64,000 nt of DNA, taken from contig NZ_JBGRUO010000017.1 in assembly GCF_041537905.1 (NCBI RefSeq), positions 49,836 through 113,835 on the forward strand. Direction: 5' to 3'. The notes under the pieces were generated by a model. It searched no databases. It was given only the letters and a program-made list of their open reading frames with translations, and had not been told where the DNA came from. Each line of letters starts with the position of its first letter. Within the stretch, counting starts at the first letter, position 1. Both the position numbers and the translations under genes were made by a program. Positions 25,289 through 33,042 of this stretch are shown here, in pieces. The DNA comes from Ruegeria_C sp041537905 (GTDB taxonomy: Bacteria; Pseudomonadota; Alphaproteobacteria; Rhodobacterales; Rhodobacteraceae).

Positions 25289-25522
25289 TCAGGCGGCGCG
25301 GTTGTCGTAAGCGGCTTCCATCGCGATGCTGCGGATCATGCCGCGGTGCATGCCGAGGTCGGCCAGTTCACGGTCCGACAGAGCCGAAAGCTCACTCAGG
25401 GTCCGGCGATATACGCGGTACTGTTCGAACCGGTTCTTGAGGCTTTCGATACCGGCATAGAAGCCGGAAAGTTCGAGGCCGTTTGCGGCGCTGAAGTCGT
25501 TTGTAGCTGCCATTTTGCTCAT
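25289..25522 (-). CDS. DUF1127 small protein, CcaF1-like
   Basis: 77 residues from the ATG at 25522; a second ATG at 25513 would give 74. The C-terminal half is a DUF1127 (YjiS-like) domain: YRVYRRTLSELSALSDRELADLGMHRGMIRSIAMEAAY (about 35-72), basic and helical, a fold known to bind RNA. Three CCUCCUCCC sRNA units follow on the same strand. In Rhodobacter sphaeroides the same order is found: the DUF1127 protein CcaF1 is co-transcribed with CcsR1-4 under heat-shock-type sigma factors and affects processing and stability of these RNAs. That role is inferred here from synteny and domain. Confidence 0.85.
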   Translation of the reverse strand: MSKMAATNDFSAANGLELSGFYAGIESLKNRFEQYRVYRRTLSELSALSDRELADLGMHRGMIRSIAMEAAYDNRAA

Positions 25523-25569
25523 CCATCCGTGTGTCGTTGCGCTGGGTACGTCCTGCGCTGTTGAGACTG

Positions 25570-25597
25570 AAGATAGGCGAATGCTGCGGATGCACAA
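25570..25597 (-). promoter_or_regulatory. Candidate promoter of the DUF1127-sRNA transcript
   Basis: On the minus strand TTGTGC (25592-25597) is followed after 16 bases by TATCTT (25570-25575) inside CCTATCTTC. This resembles both a sigma-70 promoter and the TTG/CTAT-type elements used by RpoHI/RpoHII of Rhodobacter. Transcription would begin near 25563, about 40 bases before the start codon. The choice of sigma factor is inference. Confidence 0.45.
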
Positions 25598-26029
25598 TGG
25601 CTCACGTGATCAATGCTGCTATGCAGAAAACGCATGGATTGTGTATTGAAATCATGTAGTTCGATTTTTTCCCTTTTTTTGTTAGCGTTAGCGCATGGGT
25701 GAAGATCGGGGTCATGAATCTCACGAAAAAGTGTGCGCCCACCATTTACGCACTGCGCCAGCGCTTTGGTTGTCTCTTGTGCGAAATGAGGGCGGTGTTC
25801 TTTCTTTGCGTCCTGGGGAAATCGGGTAATCTTGTCTCGCGCGCTTCTGCCTGTCGCATGACTCTGCCTGCGTTACTTGCGGGGTGGGAATTCATGGGCG
25901 GGCTTGGGTTTTGCTACCTCAGGGGCCGGAATGCTGCCTCTAAACCCCTCTTTATTGCTTTGATTCGCCTTTGATGTTTCGAACATAGGGTGAACATCTG
26001 ACTTTTTACTGATAAGGGTTAAATTTTTC

Positions 26030-26054
26030 TGGGATTATATGGGATATTTTGATG
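26030..26054 (+). promoter_or_regulatory. Distal MraZ-box-like direct repeat
   Basis: TGGGA (26030-26034), TTATA, TGGGA (26040-26044), TATTT, TGATG (26050-26054) repeat with a 10-base period. MraZ is known to bind TGGGN repeats separated by 5 bases upstream of its own gene. Two units are perfect and the third is degenerate. The site is about 440 bases from mraZ, so it may act on a distal promoter or be fortuitous. Confidence 0.4.
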
Positions 26055-26189
26055 CACTCGTTTTTGAGCTATATATAGTATGTGCTCTGATATATTTTGA
26101 TATATGGGGTATTTCAGGGGGGAAATTTGCGATATTTTATGTGCTCTGACAGTAGCTCCTCGCTTCTAAGTTAAGATGCGCTCATAATT

Positions 26190-26224
26190 TCCTATTGATT
26201 TCCATGAATTCCCATGGCATCCCT
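26190..26224 (-). promoter_or_regulatory. MraZ-box array at the start of the dcw leader
   Basis: On the plus strand TCCTA (26190), TTCCA (26200), TCCCA (26210) and TCCCT (26220) recur every 10 bases. The minus strand therefore reads AGGGA-N5-TGGGA-N5-TGGAA-N5-TAGGA, the TGGGN/5-base-spacer pattern bound by MraZ. It lies just before the likely 5' end of the leader RNA, where repression by MraZ would be effective. The exact promoter elements are unclear; TTGATT at 26195-26200 is a possible -35. Confidence 0.55.
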
Positions 26225-26229
26225 TATTC

Positions 26230-26445
26230 ATCCGATGAGGACGAGGCGACAAGGGGCACCAAACGACCCCGGTAAGAACAAAAAAACGGTTTCATACAGG
26301 CATCTCGCTTTCATCAGACCAAAGAGATCCGGCGCGCGGGCGAGCAGACATCCCCCCCCCAGGTGCGCGTGCAGTCGGACTTCCCGCAAAGCGGGCCAAT
26401 GCGGCGGGTTGATCAGTGGCAGCAGATCAACCCGCCGTTTCTCGT
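26230..26445 (+). ncRNA. UpsM-like leader sRNA upstream of mraZ
   Basis: The stretch between the MraZ-box array and the terminator at 26402-26437 is about 210 bases and has no gene. In Rhodobacter sphaeroides the dcw cluster has an extended 5' leader that yields the abundant sRNA UpsM (about 206 nt) by partial termination just before mraZ. Position, length, terminator and the adjacent CcsR-type locus all agree. Contents include an A-run (seven A near 26280) and a run of nine C (26352-26360). The 5' end is estimated, not seen. Confidence 0.6.
26402..26440 (+). terminator. Intrinsic terminator/attenuator before mraZ
   Basis: CGGCGGGTTGATC (26402-26414) pairs perfectly over 13 bases with GATCAACCCGCCG (26425-26437) across a 10-base loop, followed by TTT and, further on, CTCGTTT. 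It stands about 57 bases before the mraZ start, so all dcw transcription starting upstream must read through it. The short T-run suits partial termination. Confidence 0.8.
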
Positions 26446-26496
26446 TTCCGGGGGCGGAAGAGTTTTGGTGGGGCGCGAGCGAAAGGGACAGTCAGC

Positions 26497-27000
26497 TTGG
26501 CGCGCATGTTCAGAGGCGAAAGCCACCATAAGGTGGACAGCAAGGGCAGGGTGTCGATCCCGGCCTCGTTTCGCCGTGTTCTTGAGGCGGGCGATCCCAA
26601 CTGGCAATCCGGCAGCAATCCCGAACTGGTCATCGTCTATGGTGATCACCGCCGCAACTTTCTTGAATGCTACACGATGGAAGCCATCGAAGAGGTCGAT
26701 GCCAAAATCGCCCTGCTGTCGCGCGGCTCGATGGAGCGCAAGCTGCTGCAGCGCCTGTTTCACGGACAGTCCTTTCCCACCACTGTGGACGAGACCGGAC
26801 GCTTGGTGCTGCCCGCCAAGCTGCGCAAGAAAATCGATCTCAAGGATGAGGCCTTCTTCTTCTCCACCGGGGATACCTTCCAGATCTGGAAGCCCGAGAC
26901 CTATGACGTTGAGGAACTGGGCAAGTTCGAAGACTTCATGGACGATCTGCCGGACGATTTCGATCCGATGCAGTTCCTGGATGGCGCCGGGGGCGCGTGA
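26497..27000 (+). CDS. mraZ: Division/cell-wall cluster transcriptional regulator MraZ
   Basis: 167 residues from a TTG at 26497, chosen because AAAGGGA ends eight bases upstream; the ATG at 26506 is 17 bases away and would drop three residues. Two AbrB-like SpoVT domains are seen: FRGESHHKVDSKGRVSIPASFRRVLE at the N-terminus and FPTTVDETGRLVLPAKLRKKIDLKDEAFFFSTGDTFQIW in the second half. MraZ forms rings, binds TGGGN repeats and represses the dcw genes, countered by RsmH. It is the first gene of the cluster; the rsmH start follows its stop after four bases. Confidence 0.95.
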   Translation: MARMFRGESHHKVDSKGRVSIPASFRRVLEAGDPNWQSGSNPELVIVYGDHRRNFLECYTMEAIEEVDAKIALLSRGSMERKLLQRLFHGQSFPTTVDETGRLVLPAKLRKKIDLKDEAFFFSTGDTFQIWKPETYDVEELGKFEDFMDDLPDDFDPMQFLDGAGGA

Positions 27001-27004
27001 CGGC

Positions 27005-27991
27005 ATGGCCGCGCGTGCGTCTTCCGATGATCCCCACATTCCCGTTTTGCTCCGCCCGTTGTTGCAGGCGGTCGCTCCGGTCTCGGGTGTCTGGCTGGAC
27101 GGCACTTTTGGCGCCGGCGGCTATACCCGCGCCTTGTTTGAGGCCGGCGCCGAGCGCGTGATCGCCGTAGACCGTGATCCGCTGGCTTTCGAGATGGCGG
27201 CAGGCTGGGCAGGTGAATATGGTGACCGGCTGGTGATGCAGCAGGGCGTGTTCTCGCGCATGGACGAGTATGCACAGGACCTCGATGGCGTGGTGCTAGA
27301 CCTCGGCGTGTCCTCGATGCAGCTCGATCTGGCAGAGCGCGGGTTTTCCTTCATGAAAGACGGCCCGCTCGACATGCGCATGAGCCAGGAGGGTGAAAGC
27401 GCCGCTGATCTGGTCAACACCGCCACCGAGGCTGACCTGGCCGACATCCTGTTTCACTATGGCGAAGAACGCGCCAGCCGCCGTATCGCCAAGGCGATCG
27501 TCAAAGCGCGCGCCGAAGCTCCGTTTGAGACGACGCTGCAACTGACCGGCGTGATCGAGCGTTGCCTGCCACGTCCCAAGCCCGGCCAGTCCCATCCCGC
27601 GACCCGCAGCTTTCAGGCGCTGCGCATTGCGGTGAACGCCGAATATGATGAGCTGTTTCAGGGGCTGATGGCGGCCGAGCGGGCGTTGAAGCCCGGCGGC
27701 ACGCTGGCGGTCGTGACCTTCCATTCCATCGAGGACCGGATGGTCAAGCGCTTCCTGCAGGCCCGCGCCGGACGCACCGGGCGCGCCAATCGTTACGCGC
27801 CCGAGCAGGTGCAGGAGCACCCACAATTCGACCTCAAGACCCGCAAGGCTATTGGACCTGATCCGCAGGAGCTTGAGGAAAACCCGCGATCGCGGTCGGC
27901 AAAGCTGCGGGTGGCGGTGCGCACGGATGCGCCTGCCGGGGGGATCGATGCCAAAAGCATCGGTATGCCGCAATTGAAGGGGGCAAGATGA
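27005..27991 (+). CDS. rsmH: 16S rRNA m4C1402 methyltransferase RsmH (MraW)
   Basis: 328 residues from the ATG at 27005. It methylates N4 of cytidine 1402 in the ribosomal P site using S-adenosylmethionine. The SAM-binding motifs are visible: DGTFGAGGYTRALFEAG (about 32-48), VIAVDRDP, LDGVVLDLGVSSMQLD. QALRIAVNAEYDEL and LAVVTFHSIEDRMVKRF are family signatures. The stop overlaps the ftsL start (ATGA). Confidence 0.96.
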   Translation: MAARASSDDPHIPVLLRPLLQAVAPVSGVWLDGTFGAGGYTRALFEAGAERVIAVDRDPLAFEMAAGWAGEYGDRLVMQQGVFSRMDEYAQDLDGVVLDLGVSSMQLDLAERGFSFMKDGPLDMRMSQEGESAADLVNTATEADLADILFHYGEERASRRIAKAIVKARAEAPFETTLQLTGVIERCLPRPKPGQSHPATRSFQALRIAVNAEYDELFQGLMAAERALKPGGTLAVVTFHSIEDRMVKRFLQARAGRTGRANRYAPEQVQEHPQFDLKTRKAIGPDPQELEENPRSRSAKLRVAVRTDAPAGGIDAKSIGMPQLKGAR

Positions 27992-28344
27992 GAAGCGTGA
28001 TTTACGTGCTCACCGCCTTGGCCGTGTTCGGCCTTGCGCTCTGGGCCTATCAGGAAAACTACAAAACCCAGCAAGTGCTGAAAGAGACACAGACGTTGCA
28101 GCGCGAGATCGGCGCAGCGCAGGTGCGGCTGAGCGTGCTGCGCGCCGAATGGGCCTATCTCAACCGCCCCGACCGGTTGCGCGAGCTGGCGGATCTGAAC
28201 TTTGACCGGTTGGGCCTGCTGCCCCTGCGCCCCGACCAGTTCGGCAAGGTGGATGAGGTCGCCTATCCGCGCCCGCCAGAGCCTGAGATCACCATCAACA
28301 ACGCCATTGATGTGCGTGCCATCCTTGAGGAGCAGTTCCCATGA
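27988..28344 (+). CDS. ftsL: Cell division protein FtsL
   Basis: 118 residues: a very short cytoplasmic end, one transmembrane segment (about 4-21), then a periplasmic leucine-zipper-like coiled coil (QQVLKETQTLQREIGAAQVRLSVLRAEWAYLNRPDRLRELAD) and a proline-containing tail. FtsL with FtsB and FtsQ forms the complex that activates FtsWI at the septum. Identity rests on this architecture and on the fixed position between rsmH and ftsI. Both ends overlap neighbours by ATGA. Confidence 0.88.
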   Translation: MRSVIYVLTALAVFGLALWAYQENYKTQQVLKETQTLQREIGAAQVRLSVLRAEWAYLNRPDRLRELADLNFDRLGLLPLRPDQFGKVDEVAYPRPPEPEITINNAIDVRAILEEQFP

Positions 28345-30128
28345 CCCGCACGCCCCTGCGACCGCTGGCCCGTGTGCTTGAGGCGCGTGCCAAGGGTCAG
28401 AACCCGGCGGCCATCGAACGCGAGAACATACGCAAACGGCATGAAGAGATGCGCGACCGCACCCGCGCCCGGGCCGAGGGCCGCCTGCTGGTGCTGGCCG
28501 CCTTCTTCTTCTGCGCCTTTGGTGTGGTTGGCGCGCGCATGGGCGTCATGGCCACCGCCGAGCCGCAGGAGCCGATTGCCAGCGTCCCGGGCGCATCGAT
28601 TGCCACCCAGCGCGGCGACATCGTCGACCGGCAGGGGCGCATTCTGGCGACCAATTTCGAGACCCATTCGCTTTATGCCCAGCCGCCGCTGATGGTCGAT
28701 CCGATGGCTGCGGCCGACGGGCTGGTACAGATCTTCCCCGATCTCGACCGCGACCGGCTGGTCAAGGATTTCACCGGCAAGCGCAAGTTCCTCTGGATCA
28801 AGAAGCGCATCTCACCGGAACAGAAACAGGCGGTGCATGATCTGGGCGATCCCGGTCTGCTGTTCGGTCCCCGCGAAATGCGCCTCTATCCCAATGGTCA
28901 ACTGGCGGCGCATGTTTTGGGCGGCGCCGGGTTCGGCAAGGAAGGCGTCAGCGCCGCCGAGGTGATCGGGGTGGCCGGGGTCGAGAAGAAATTCGACACC
29001 TATCTGCGCGACCCGGCCAACGGCGCCAAGCCGCTGCAATTGTCGCTGGATCTGACCGTGCAGGCTGCGGTCGAGCGGGTGCTCTATGGCGGCATGAAGA
29101 TCATGAACGCCAAGGGTGCCTCGGCCGTGCTGATGGATGTGCATACGGGCGAAGTGGTCTCGGCTGCCTCGCTACCCTCTTTCGATCCGAATGATCGCCC
29201 GCGCCCACCCACCTCTGGCTTTGATCCGTCCGACAGCCCGCTGTTCAATCGCTATGTGCAAGGGGTGTATGAACTGGGCTCGGTCTACAAGATCTTCACG
29301 GCGGCGCAGGCGGTTGATCTGGGGCTGGTGAACTCCAATACCATCATCGACACCTCCGGCCCGATGCGGATCGGGCGCTTCCCGATTGGCGAGTTTCAGG
29401 GCAAGAATTATGGTAAGCTGAGCGTCGCGGACGTCATCGTCAAAAGCTCCAACCGGGGCACCGGGCGATTGGCCATTCAGATAGGTGGCAAGCGGCAGCA
29501 GCAATTCCTCGACGGTTTGGGCATGTTCGATCCGACCCCGTTCGAGATTGTCGAAGCGGCGGGTGGCAAGCCGCTTTTGCCCAAGAAATGGGGTGAACTG
29601 AGTACCGTCACCATATCCTACGGCCATGGGCTTTCGACCAGCCCGATGCATCTGGCCGCCGGGTATGCCGCCATCGCCAATGGCGGCAACTATGTCAGCC
29701 CGACGATCCTGAAACGGACCGGGGCGCAATACGGTCCGCGCGTGATGTCGAACAACGCTGCGAAACAGGCCCGCGACATGCTGCGCAAGGTGGTGACCAG
29801 CGGCACGGCCAGCTTTGGCGAGGTGCCGGGGTATGAGGTGGGCGGCAAGACCGGCACCGCCGACAAGCCCAAGCCACGCGGCGGCTACTACGACAAGAAG
29901 GTGATCGCCACCTTCGCTTCGATATTCCCGATGAGCGACCCGAAATATGTGCTGGTGGTGACTCTGGATGAACCGTCTATCCTGGCCTATGGCGAAAAGC
30001 GCCGCACCGCGGGCTGGACCGCTGTTCCGATAGCGGCAGAGCTGATCGGGCGCGTGGCCCCATTGCTGGGGTTGCGGCCAAAGGTTGAGCAACCCGATCC
30101 GGCTGCTATAACGCTGACCGCAAACTGA
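28341..30128 (+). CDS. ftsI: Septal peptidoglycan transpeptidase FtsI (PBP3)
   Basis: 595 residues. It cross-links septal peptidoglycan. A cytoplasmic start of about 45 residues precedes one membrane anchor (about 48-65), a pedestal domain starting QRGDIVDRQGRILA, and a transpeptidase domain. The active-site motifs are S314-V-Y-K317 (nucleophile), S369-S-N371 and K503-T-G505. The residues before the nucleophile read ELGS rather than the common EPGS. It works with FtsW, encoded further along. The ATG overlaps the ftsL stop; murE begins 23 bases after its stop. Confidence 0.96.
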   Translation: MTRTPLRPLARVLEARAKGQNPAAIERENIRKRHEEMRDRTRARAEGRLLVLAAFFFCAFGVVGARMGVMATAEPQEPIASVPGASIATQRGDIVDRQGRILATNFETHSLYAQPPLMVDPMAAADGLVQIFPDLDRDRLVKDFTGKRKFLWIKKRISPEQKQAVHDLGDPGLLFGPREMRLYPNGQLAAHVLGGAGFGKEGVSAAEVIGVAGVEKKFDTYLRDPANGAKPLQLSLDLTVQAAVERVLYGGMKIMNAKGASAVLMDVHTGEVVSAASLPSFDPNDRPRPPTSGFDPSDSPLFNRYVQGVYELGSVYKIFTAAQAVDLGLVNSNTIIDTSGPMRIGRFPIGEFQGKNYGKLSVADVIVKSSNRGTGRLAIQIGGKRQQQFLDGLGMFDPTPFEIVEAAGGKPLLPKKWGELSTVTISYGHGLSTSPMHLAAGYAAIANGGNYVSPTILKRTGAQYGPRVMSNNAAKQARDMLRKVVTSGTASFGEVPGYEVGGKTGTADKPKPRGGYYDKKVIATFASIFPMSDPKYVLVVTLDEPSILAYGEKRRTAGWTAVPIAAELIGRVAPLLGLRPKVEQPDPAAITLTAN

Positions 30129-30151
30129 TCGGCAAGAAGGCAGGCGCGAAT

Positions 30152-31633
30152 ATGGGCGGACCGGCAAAAACACTCAGCCAACTGGCCCTGACCGCGCGCG
30201 GTGGAGCGAACCCGCAGATCACCGGGCTGGCCGTCGATAGCCGCGAAGTGCAGGACGGTTTTCTTTTTGCAGCGCTGCCGGGCAGCCGTGTGCATGGTGG
30301 CGAGTTCATCCAATACGCTCTGCGCATGGGAGCCGCTGCGATCCTGACGGATGCAAAAGGGGCCGAAATCGCGGCCACCGAGTTGGCCGCCTCGGATGCA
30401 GCTCTGATCGTCACCGAAGACCCGAGGCAGGCGCTGGCCTATAGCGCCGCCCTATGGTTCGGTGCGCAGCCCGAGGTGATGGTGGCGGTGACCGGCACCA
30501 ATGGCAAAACCTCCGTCGCCACGTTCGTGCGCCAGATCTGGTCGGAACTGGGCCATAAGGCGGTGAACCTGGGCACCACCGGCGTCGAAGGTGCCTGGAC
30601 CGCGCCGCTGGCCCATACCACGCCGGAACCGATCACCCTGCATCGCTGCCTGGCGCAGGCGGCAGAGGCGGGCGTGACCCATGCCGCGATGGAGGCCTCG
30701 TCTCATGGGCTGGAACAACGCCGCCTCGACGGTGTGCGGCTTGAGGCGGCGGGGTTCACCAATTTCTCGCAGGACCATCTGGATTATCACGATACGTTCG
30801 AGGCCTATTTCGCCGCCAAGGCGGGCCTCTTCCGCCGGGTGCTGTCGCCCGAGGGCACGGCGGTAATCAATATCGACGACCCAAAAGGGGCCGAGATGCG
30901 CGCCATCGCCGCCGCGCGCGGGCAACAGGTTATCACGGTTGGGCAGGGGGTCGGCGATCTGAACCTGCTCAACCAGCGCTTTGACGCAAGCGGTCAGGAC
31001 CTGCGCTTTTCTTATGATGGCAAGGTGTACCAGACCCGCCTCAATCTGATTGGCGGGTTTCAGGCGCAGAATGTGCTGATGGCCTGTGGATTGGCCATCG
31101 CGGCGGGGGATGACCCCGAACGGGTGTTCGAGACGCTGCCGCATCTGACCACCGTGCGCGGACGGATGCAGTTGGCCGCAACCCGTGACAATGGCGCGAC
31201 GGTGTTTGTCGACTATTCCCACACGCCTGACGCGGTGGCGACCGCGCTCAAAGCCTTGCGTCCGCATGTCATGGGCCGCCTTGTCGTGGTGGTCGGGGCA
31301 GGTGGTGATCGCGATACGGGCAAGCGGCCCCTGATGGGTCAGGCTGCGGCAGAAAACGCGGATGTGGTCTTTGTCACCGATGACAACCCGCGTAGCGAGG
31401 ACCCGGCCCTGATCCGCGCCGCTGTGATGGGCGGCGCCCCTGACGCCAGCGAAGTGGGCGACCGGGCAGAGGCCATCCTGCGCGGTGTCGACAGCCTGCA
31501 ACCGGGTGATGCGCTGCTGATCGCTGGAAAAGGACATGAAACCGGGCAGATTGTTGGCGATGACGTGTTGCCTTTTGATGATGTGGAACAAGCAAGCGTG
31601 GCCGTGGCTGCCTTGGACGGGAGAGGTGTATGA
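30152..31633 (+). CDS. murE: UDP-MurNAc-tripeptide ligase MurE (meso-DAP type)
   Basis: 493 residues. It adds meso-diaminopimelate to UDP-MurNAc-L-Ala-D-Glu with ATP. The three Mur ligase domains are clear: an N-domain ending near residue 100, the ATP loop VTGTNGKTSVATFV, the carbamylated-lysine region, and a C-domain whose substrate loop reads DDNPRSEDP. The DNPR sequence is the mark of DAP-adding MurE. The stop overlaps the murF start (ATGA). Confidence 0.96.
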   Translation: MGGPAKTLSQLALTARGGANPQITGLAVDSREVQDGFLFAALPGSRVHGGEFIQYALRMGAAAILTDAKGAEIAATELAASDAALIVTEDPRQALAYSAALWFGAQPEVMVAVTGTNGKTSVATFVRQIWSELGHKAVNLGTTGVEGAWTAPLAHTTPEPITLHRCLAQAAEAGVTHAAMEASSHGLEQRRLDGVRLEAAGFTNFSQDHLDYHDTFEAYFAAKAGLFRRVLSPEGTAVINIDDPKGAEMRAIAAARGQQVITVGQGVGDLNLLNQRFDASGQDLRFSYDGKVYQTRLNLIGGFQAQNVLMACGLAIAAGDDPERVFETLPHLTTVRGRMQLAATRDNGATVFVDYSHTPDAVATALKALRPHVMGRLVVVVGAGGDRDTGKRPLMGQAAAENADVVFVTDDNPRSEDPALIRAAVMGGAPDASEVGDRAEAILRGVDSLQPGDALLIAGKGHETGQIVGDDVLPFDDVEQASVAVAALDGRGV

Positions 31634-33012
31634 CACTCTGGACAAGTCTTGAGGCCGCACAGGCCACTGGCGGGCGGGCGACGCAGGATTGGGAGGCGAG
31701 CGGCGTCTCCATCGACACCCGCACGATCGAACCCGGCGATCTGTTCGTTGCGCTCAAGGATGTGCGCGACGGCCATGACTTCGTGGCGCAGGCGCTGGAA
31801 AAAGGCGCGGCGGCGGCTCTGGTCAGCCATGTGCCGGACGGGGTGGCCGAAGACGCGCCGTTGCTGATCGTCGATGACGTGCAACATGGGCTGGAGGATC
31901 TGGGCCGCGCCGCCCGAGCCCGCACCGGTGCGAAAGTGGTTGCGGTGACCGGTAGCGTCGGCAAGACCTCGACCAAGGAAATGCTGGCCCAGATGCTGGG
32001 CGATCAGGGCGAGACCCATGCCAGCGTCGCCAGCTACAACAACCACTGGGGCGTACCCCTGACGCTGGCTCGGATGCCGCGCGACACAGAATATGCGGTG
32101 ATCGAGATCGGCATGAACCATCCCGGCGAGATTGCGCCACTCGCCCGTCAGGCCCGCCCGCATGTGGCGCTGATCACCACTGTTGCGCCAGCCCATCTGG
32201 AGGCGTTTGAGTCCGTCGATGACATCGCTCGCGAGAAAGCGGCGATCTTCGATGGGTTGCCCCATAACGGCATCGCCATCATCAACGCCGATATCAAACA
32301 GGCCGATATCCTGCGTGGCAAGGCCGAACAGGTCGGCGCGCGGGCGCTGACCTTCGGCAGAAACGCCACGGATTTCAAACTGGTCGAGTTGGAAAGCGAT
32401 GGCACCTCGACGCTGGCCAAGGCCAATATCTACGGCTCGGTTCTGGGCTACAAGATCCGCTCGCCGGGCACGCATTTTGCGATGAACGGGCTGGGCGCGA
32501 TCCTGGCCAGCGCTGCCCTTGGGGCCGATCTGATCCAGGCGATCACCGCGCTAAAGGATTGGACGCCCTATCATGGCCGCGGCGCGCGCCGGAAGATGGA
32601 GCTGCCGACCGGCGGCACCATCCAGCTGCATGATGACAGCTATAACGCCAACCCCGCCTCGATGGCCTCGGCACTCGAAGTGCTGGGGGCAAGCGAAGGT
32701 CGCCGCCGGGTGGCCTTTCTGGGTGACATGAAGGAGTTGGGCCCCAAGGCCGAAGACTTCCACGCTGAACTCGCTGAGCTGGAGGCGATGGCCAATGTAG
32801 ACAAGGTTCATTGCATCGGCCCGCTGATGAAAGCACTGCATGCGGCTCTGCCCGAGGACAAGCGCGGCATCTGGGCCGAGACCAGTGGCGATATGGTGCC
32901 ATCCCTGCCTGATCTGATCGATCCGGGCGATATTGTGCTTGCCAAGGGCTCGCTCAGCATGGGATTGGCGCAGATCGTTGACGGCATCCGCCATATGGAT
33001 GACGCCGACTGA
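31630..33012 (+). CDS. murF: UDP-MurNAc-tripeptide D-Ala-D-Ala ligase MurF
   Basis: 460 residues. It completes the cytoplasmic pentapeptide precursor by adding D-Ala-D-Ala made by Ddl. The N-domain begins TSLEAAQATGGRATQDWEASGVSIDTRT. The ATP loop is VTGSVGKTSTKEMLAQML, followed by SYNNHWGVPLTLAR and EIGMNHPGEIAPLARQARP. The C-domain has LHDDSYNANPASM and VAFLGDMKELG. It starts within the murE stop and is followed by mraY after 30 bases. Confidence 0.96.
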   Translation: MTLWTSLEAAQATGGRATQDWEASGVSIDTRTIEPGDLFVALKDVRDGHDFVAQALEKGAAAALVSHVPDGVAEDAPLLIVDDVQHGLEDLGRAARARTGAKVVAVTGSVGKTSTKEMLAQMLGDQGETHASVASYNNHWGVPLTLARMPRDTEYAVIEIGMNHPGEIAPLARQARPHVALITTVAPAHLEAFESVDDIAREKAAIFDGLPHNGIAIINADIKQADILRGKAEQVGARALTFGRNATDFKLVELESDGTSTLAKANIYGSVLGYKIRSPGTHFAMNGLGAILASAALGADLIQAITALKDWTPYHGRGARRKMELPTGGTIQLHDDSYNANPASMASALEVLGASEGRRRVAFLGDMKELGPKAEDFHAELAELEAMANVDKVHCIGPLMKALHAALPEDKRGIWAETSGDMVPSLPDLIDPGDIVLAKGSLSMGLAQIVDGIRHMDDAD

Positions 33013-33042
33013 ACAAAAATACGAACGAGGGGCCGTTCTGAA

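Larger units (their letters stand above)
25598..26229. promoter_or_regulatory. Long AT-rich repeat-containing region upstream of the dcw leader
   Basis: About 630 bases without a convincing gene, much lower in GC than its surroundings between 25980 and 26200. It contains TATGTGCTCTGA twice (26079-26090, 26138-26149), ATATTTTGAT-like repeats (26044-26053, 26092-26101, 26132-26140) and TGGGA-type repeats described separately. A 91-codon frame at 25699-25974 has no family resemblance. The AT-rich, repetitive make-up suits a regulatory region with DNA-binding proteins. Confidence 0.5.

Noticed and set aside
25699..25974. A 91-codon frame in the AT-rich gap before mraZ
   Set aside because: GTG start without a ribosome-binding site, a Cys/Leu-rich product with no resemblance to known proteins, and a position inside a probable regulatory region.
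26351..26360. Run of nine C as a phase-variation tract
   Set aside because: It lies in non-coding leader sequence with no frame to switch. It is noted only as a possible sequencing or slippage site.
26150..26445. RNase P RNA or another housekeeping RNA in the mraZ leader
   Set aside because: The universally conserved RNase P core sequences are absent and the stretch is too short. A UpsM-type leader RNA fits better.
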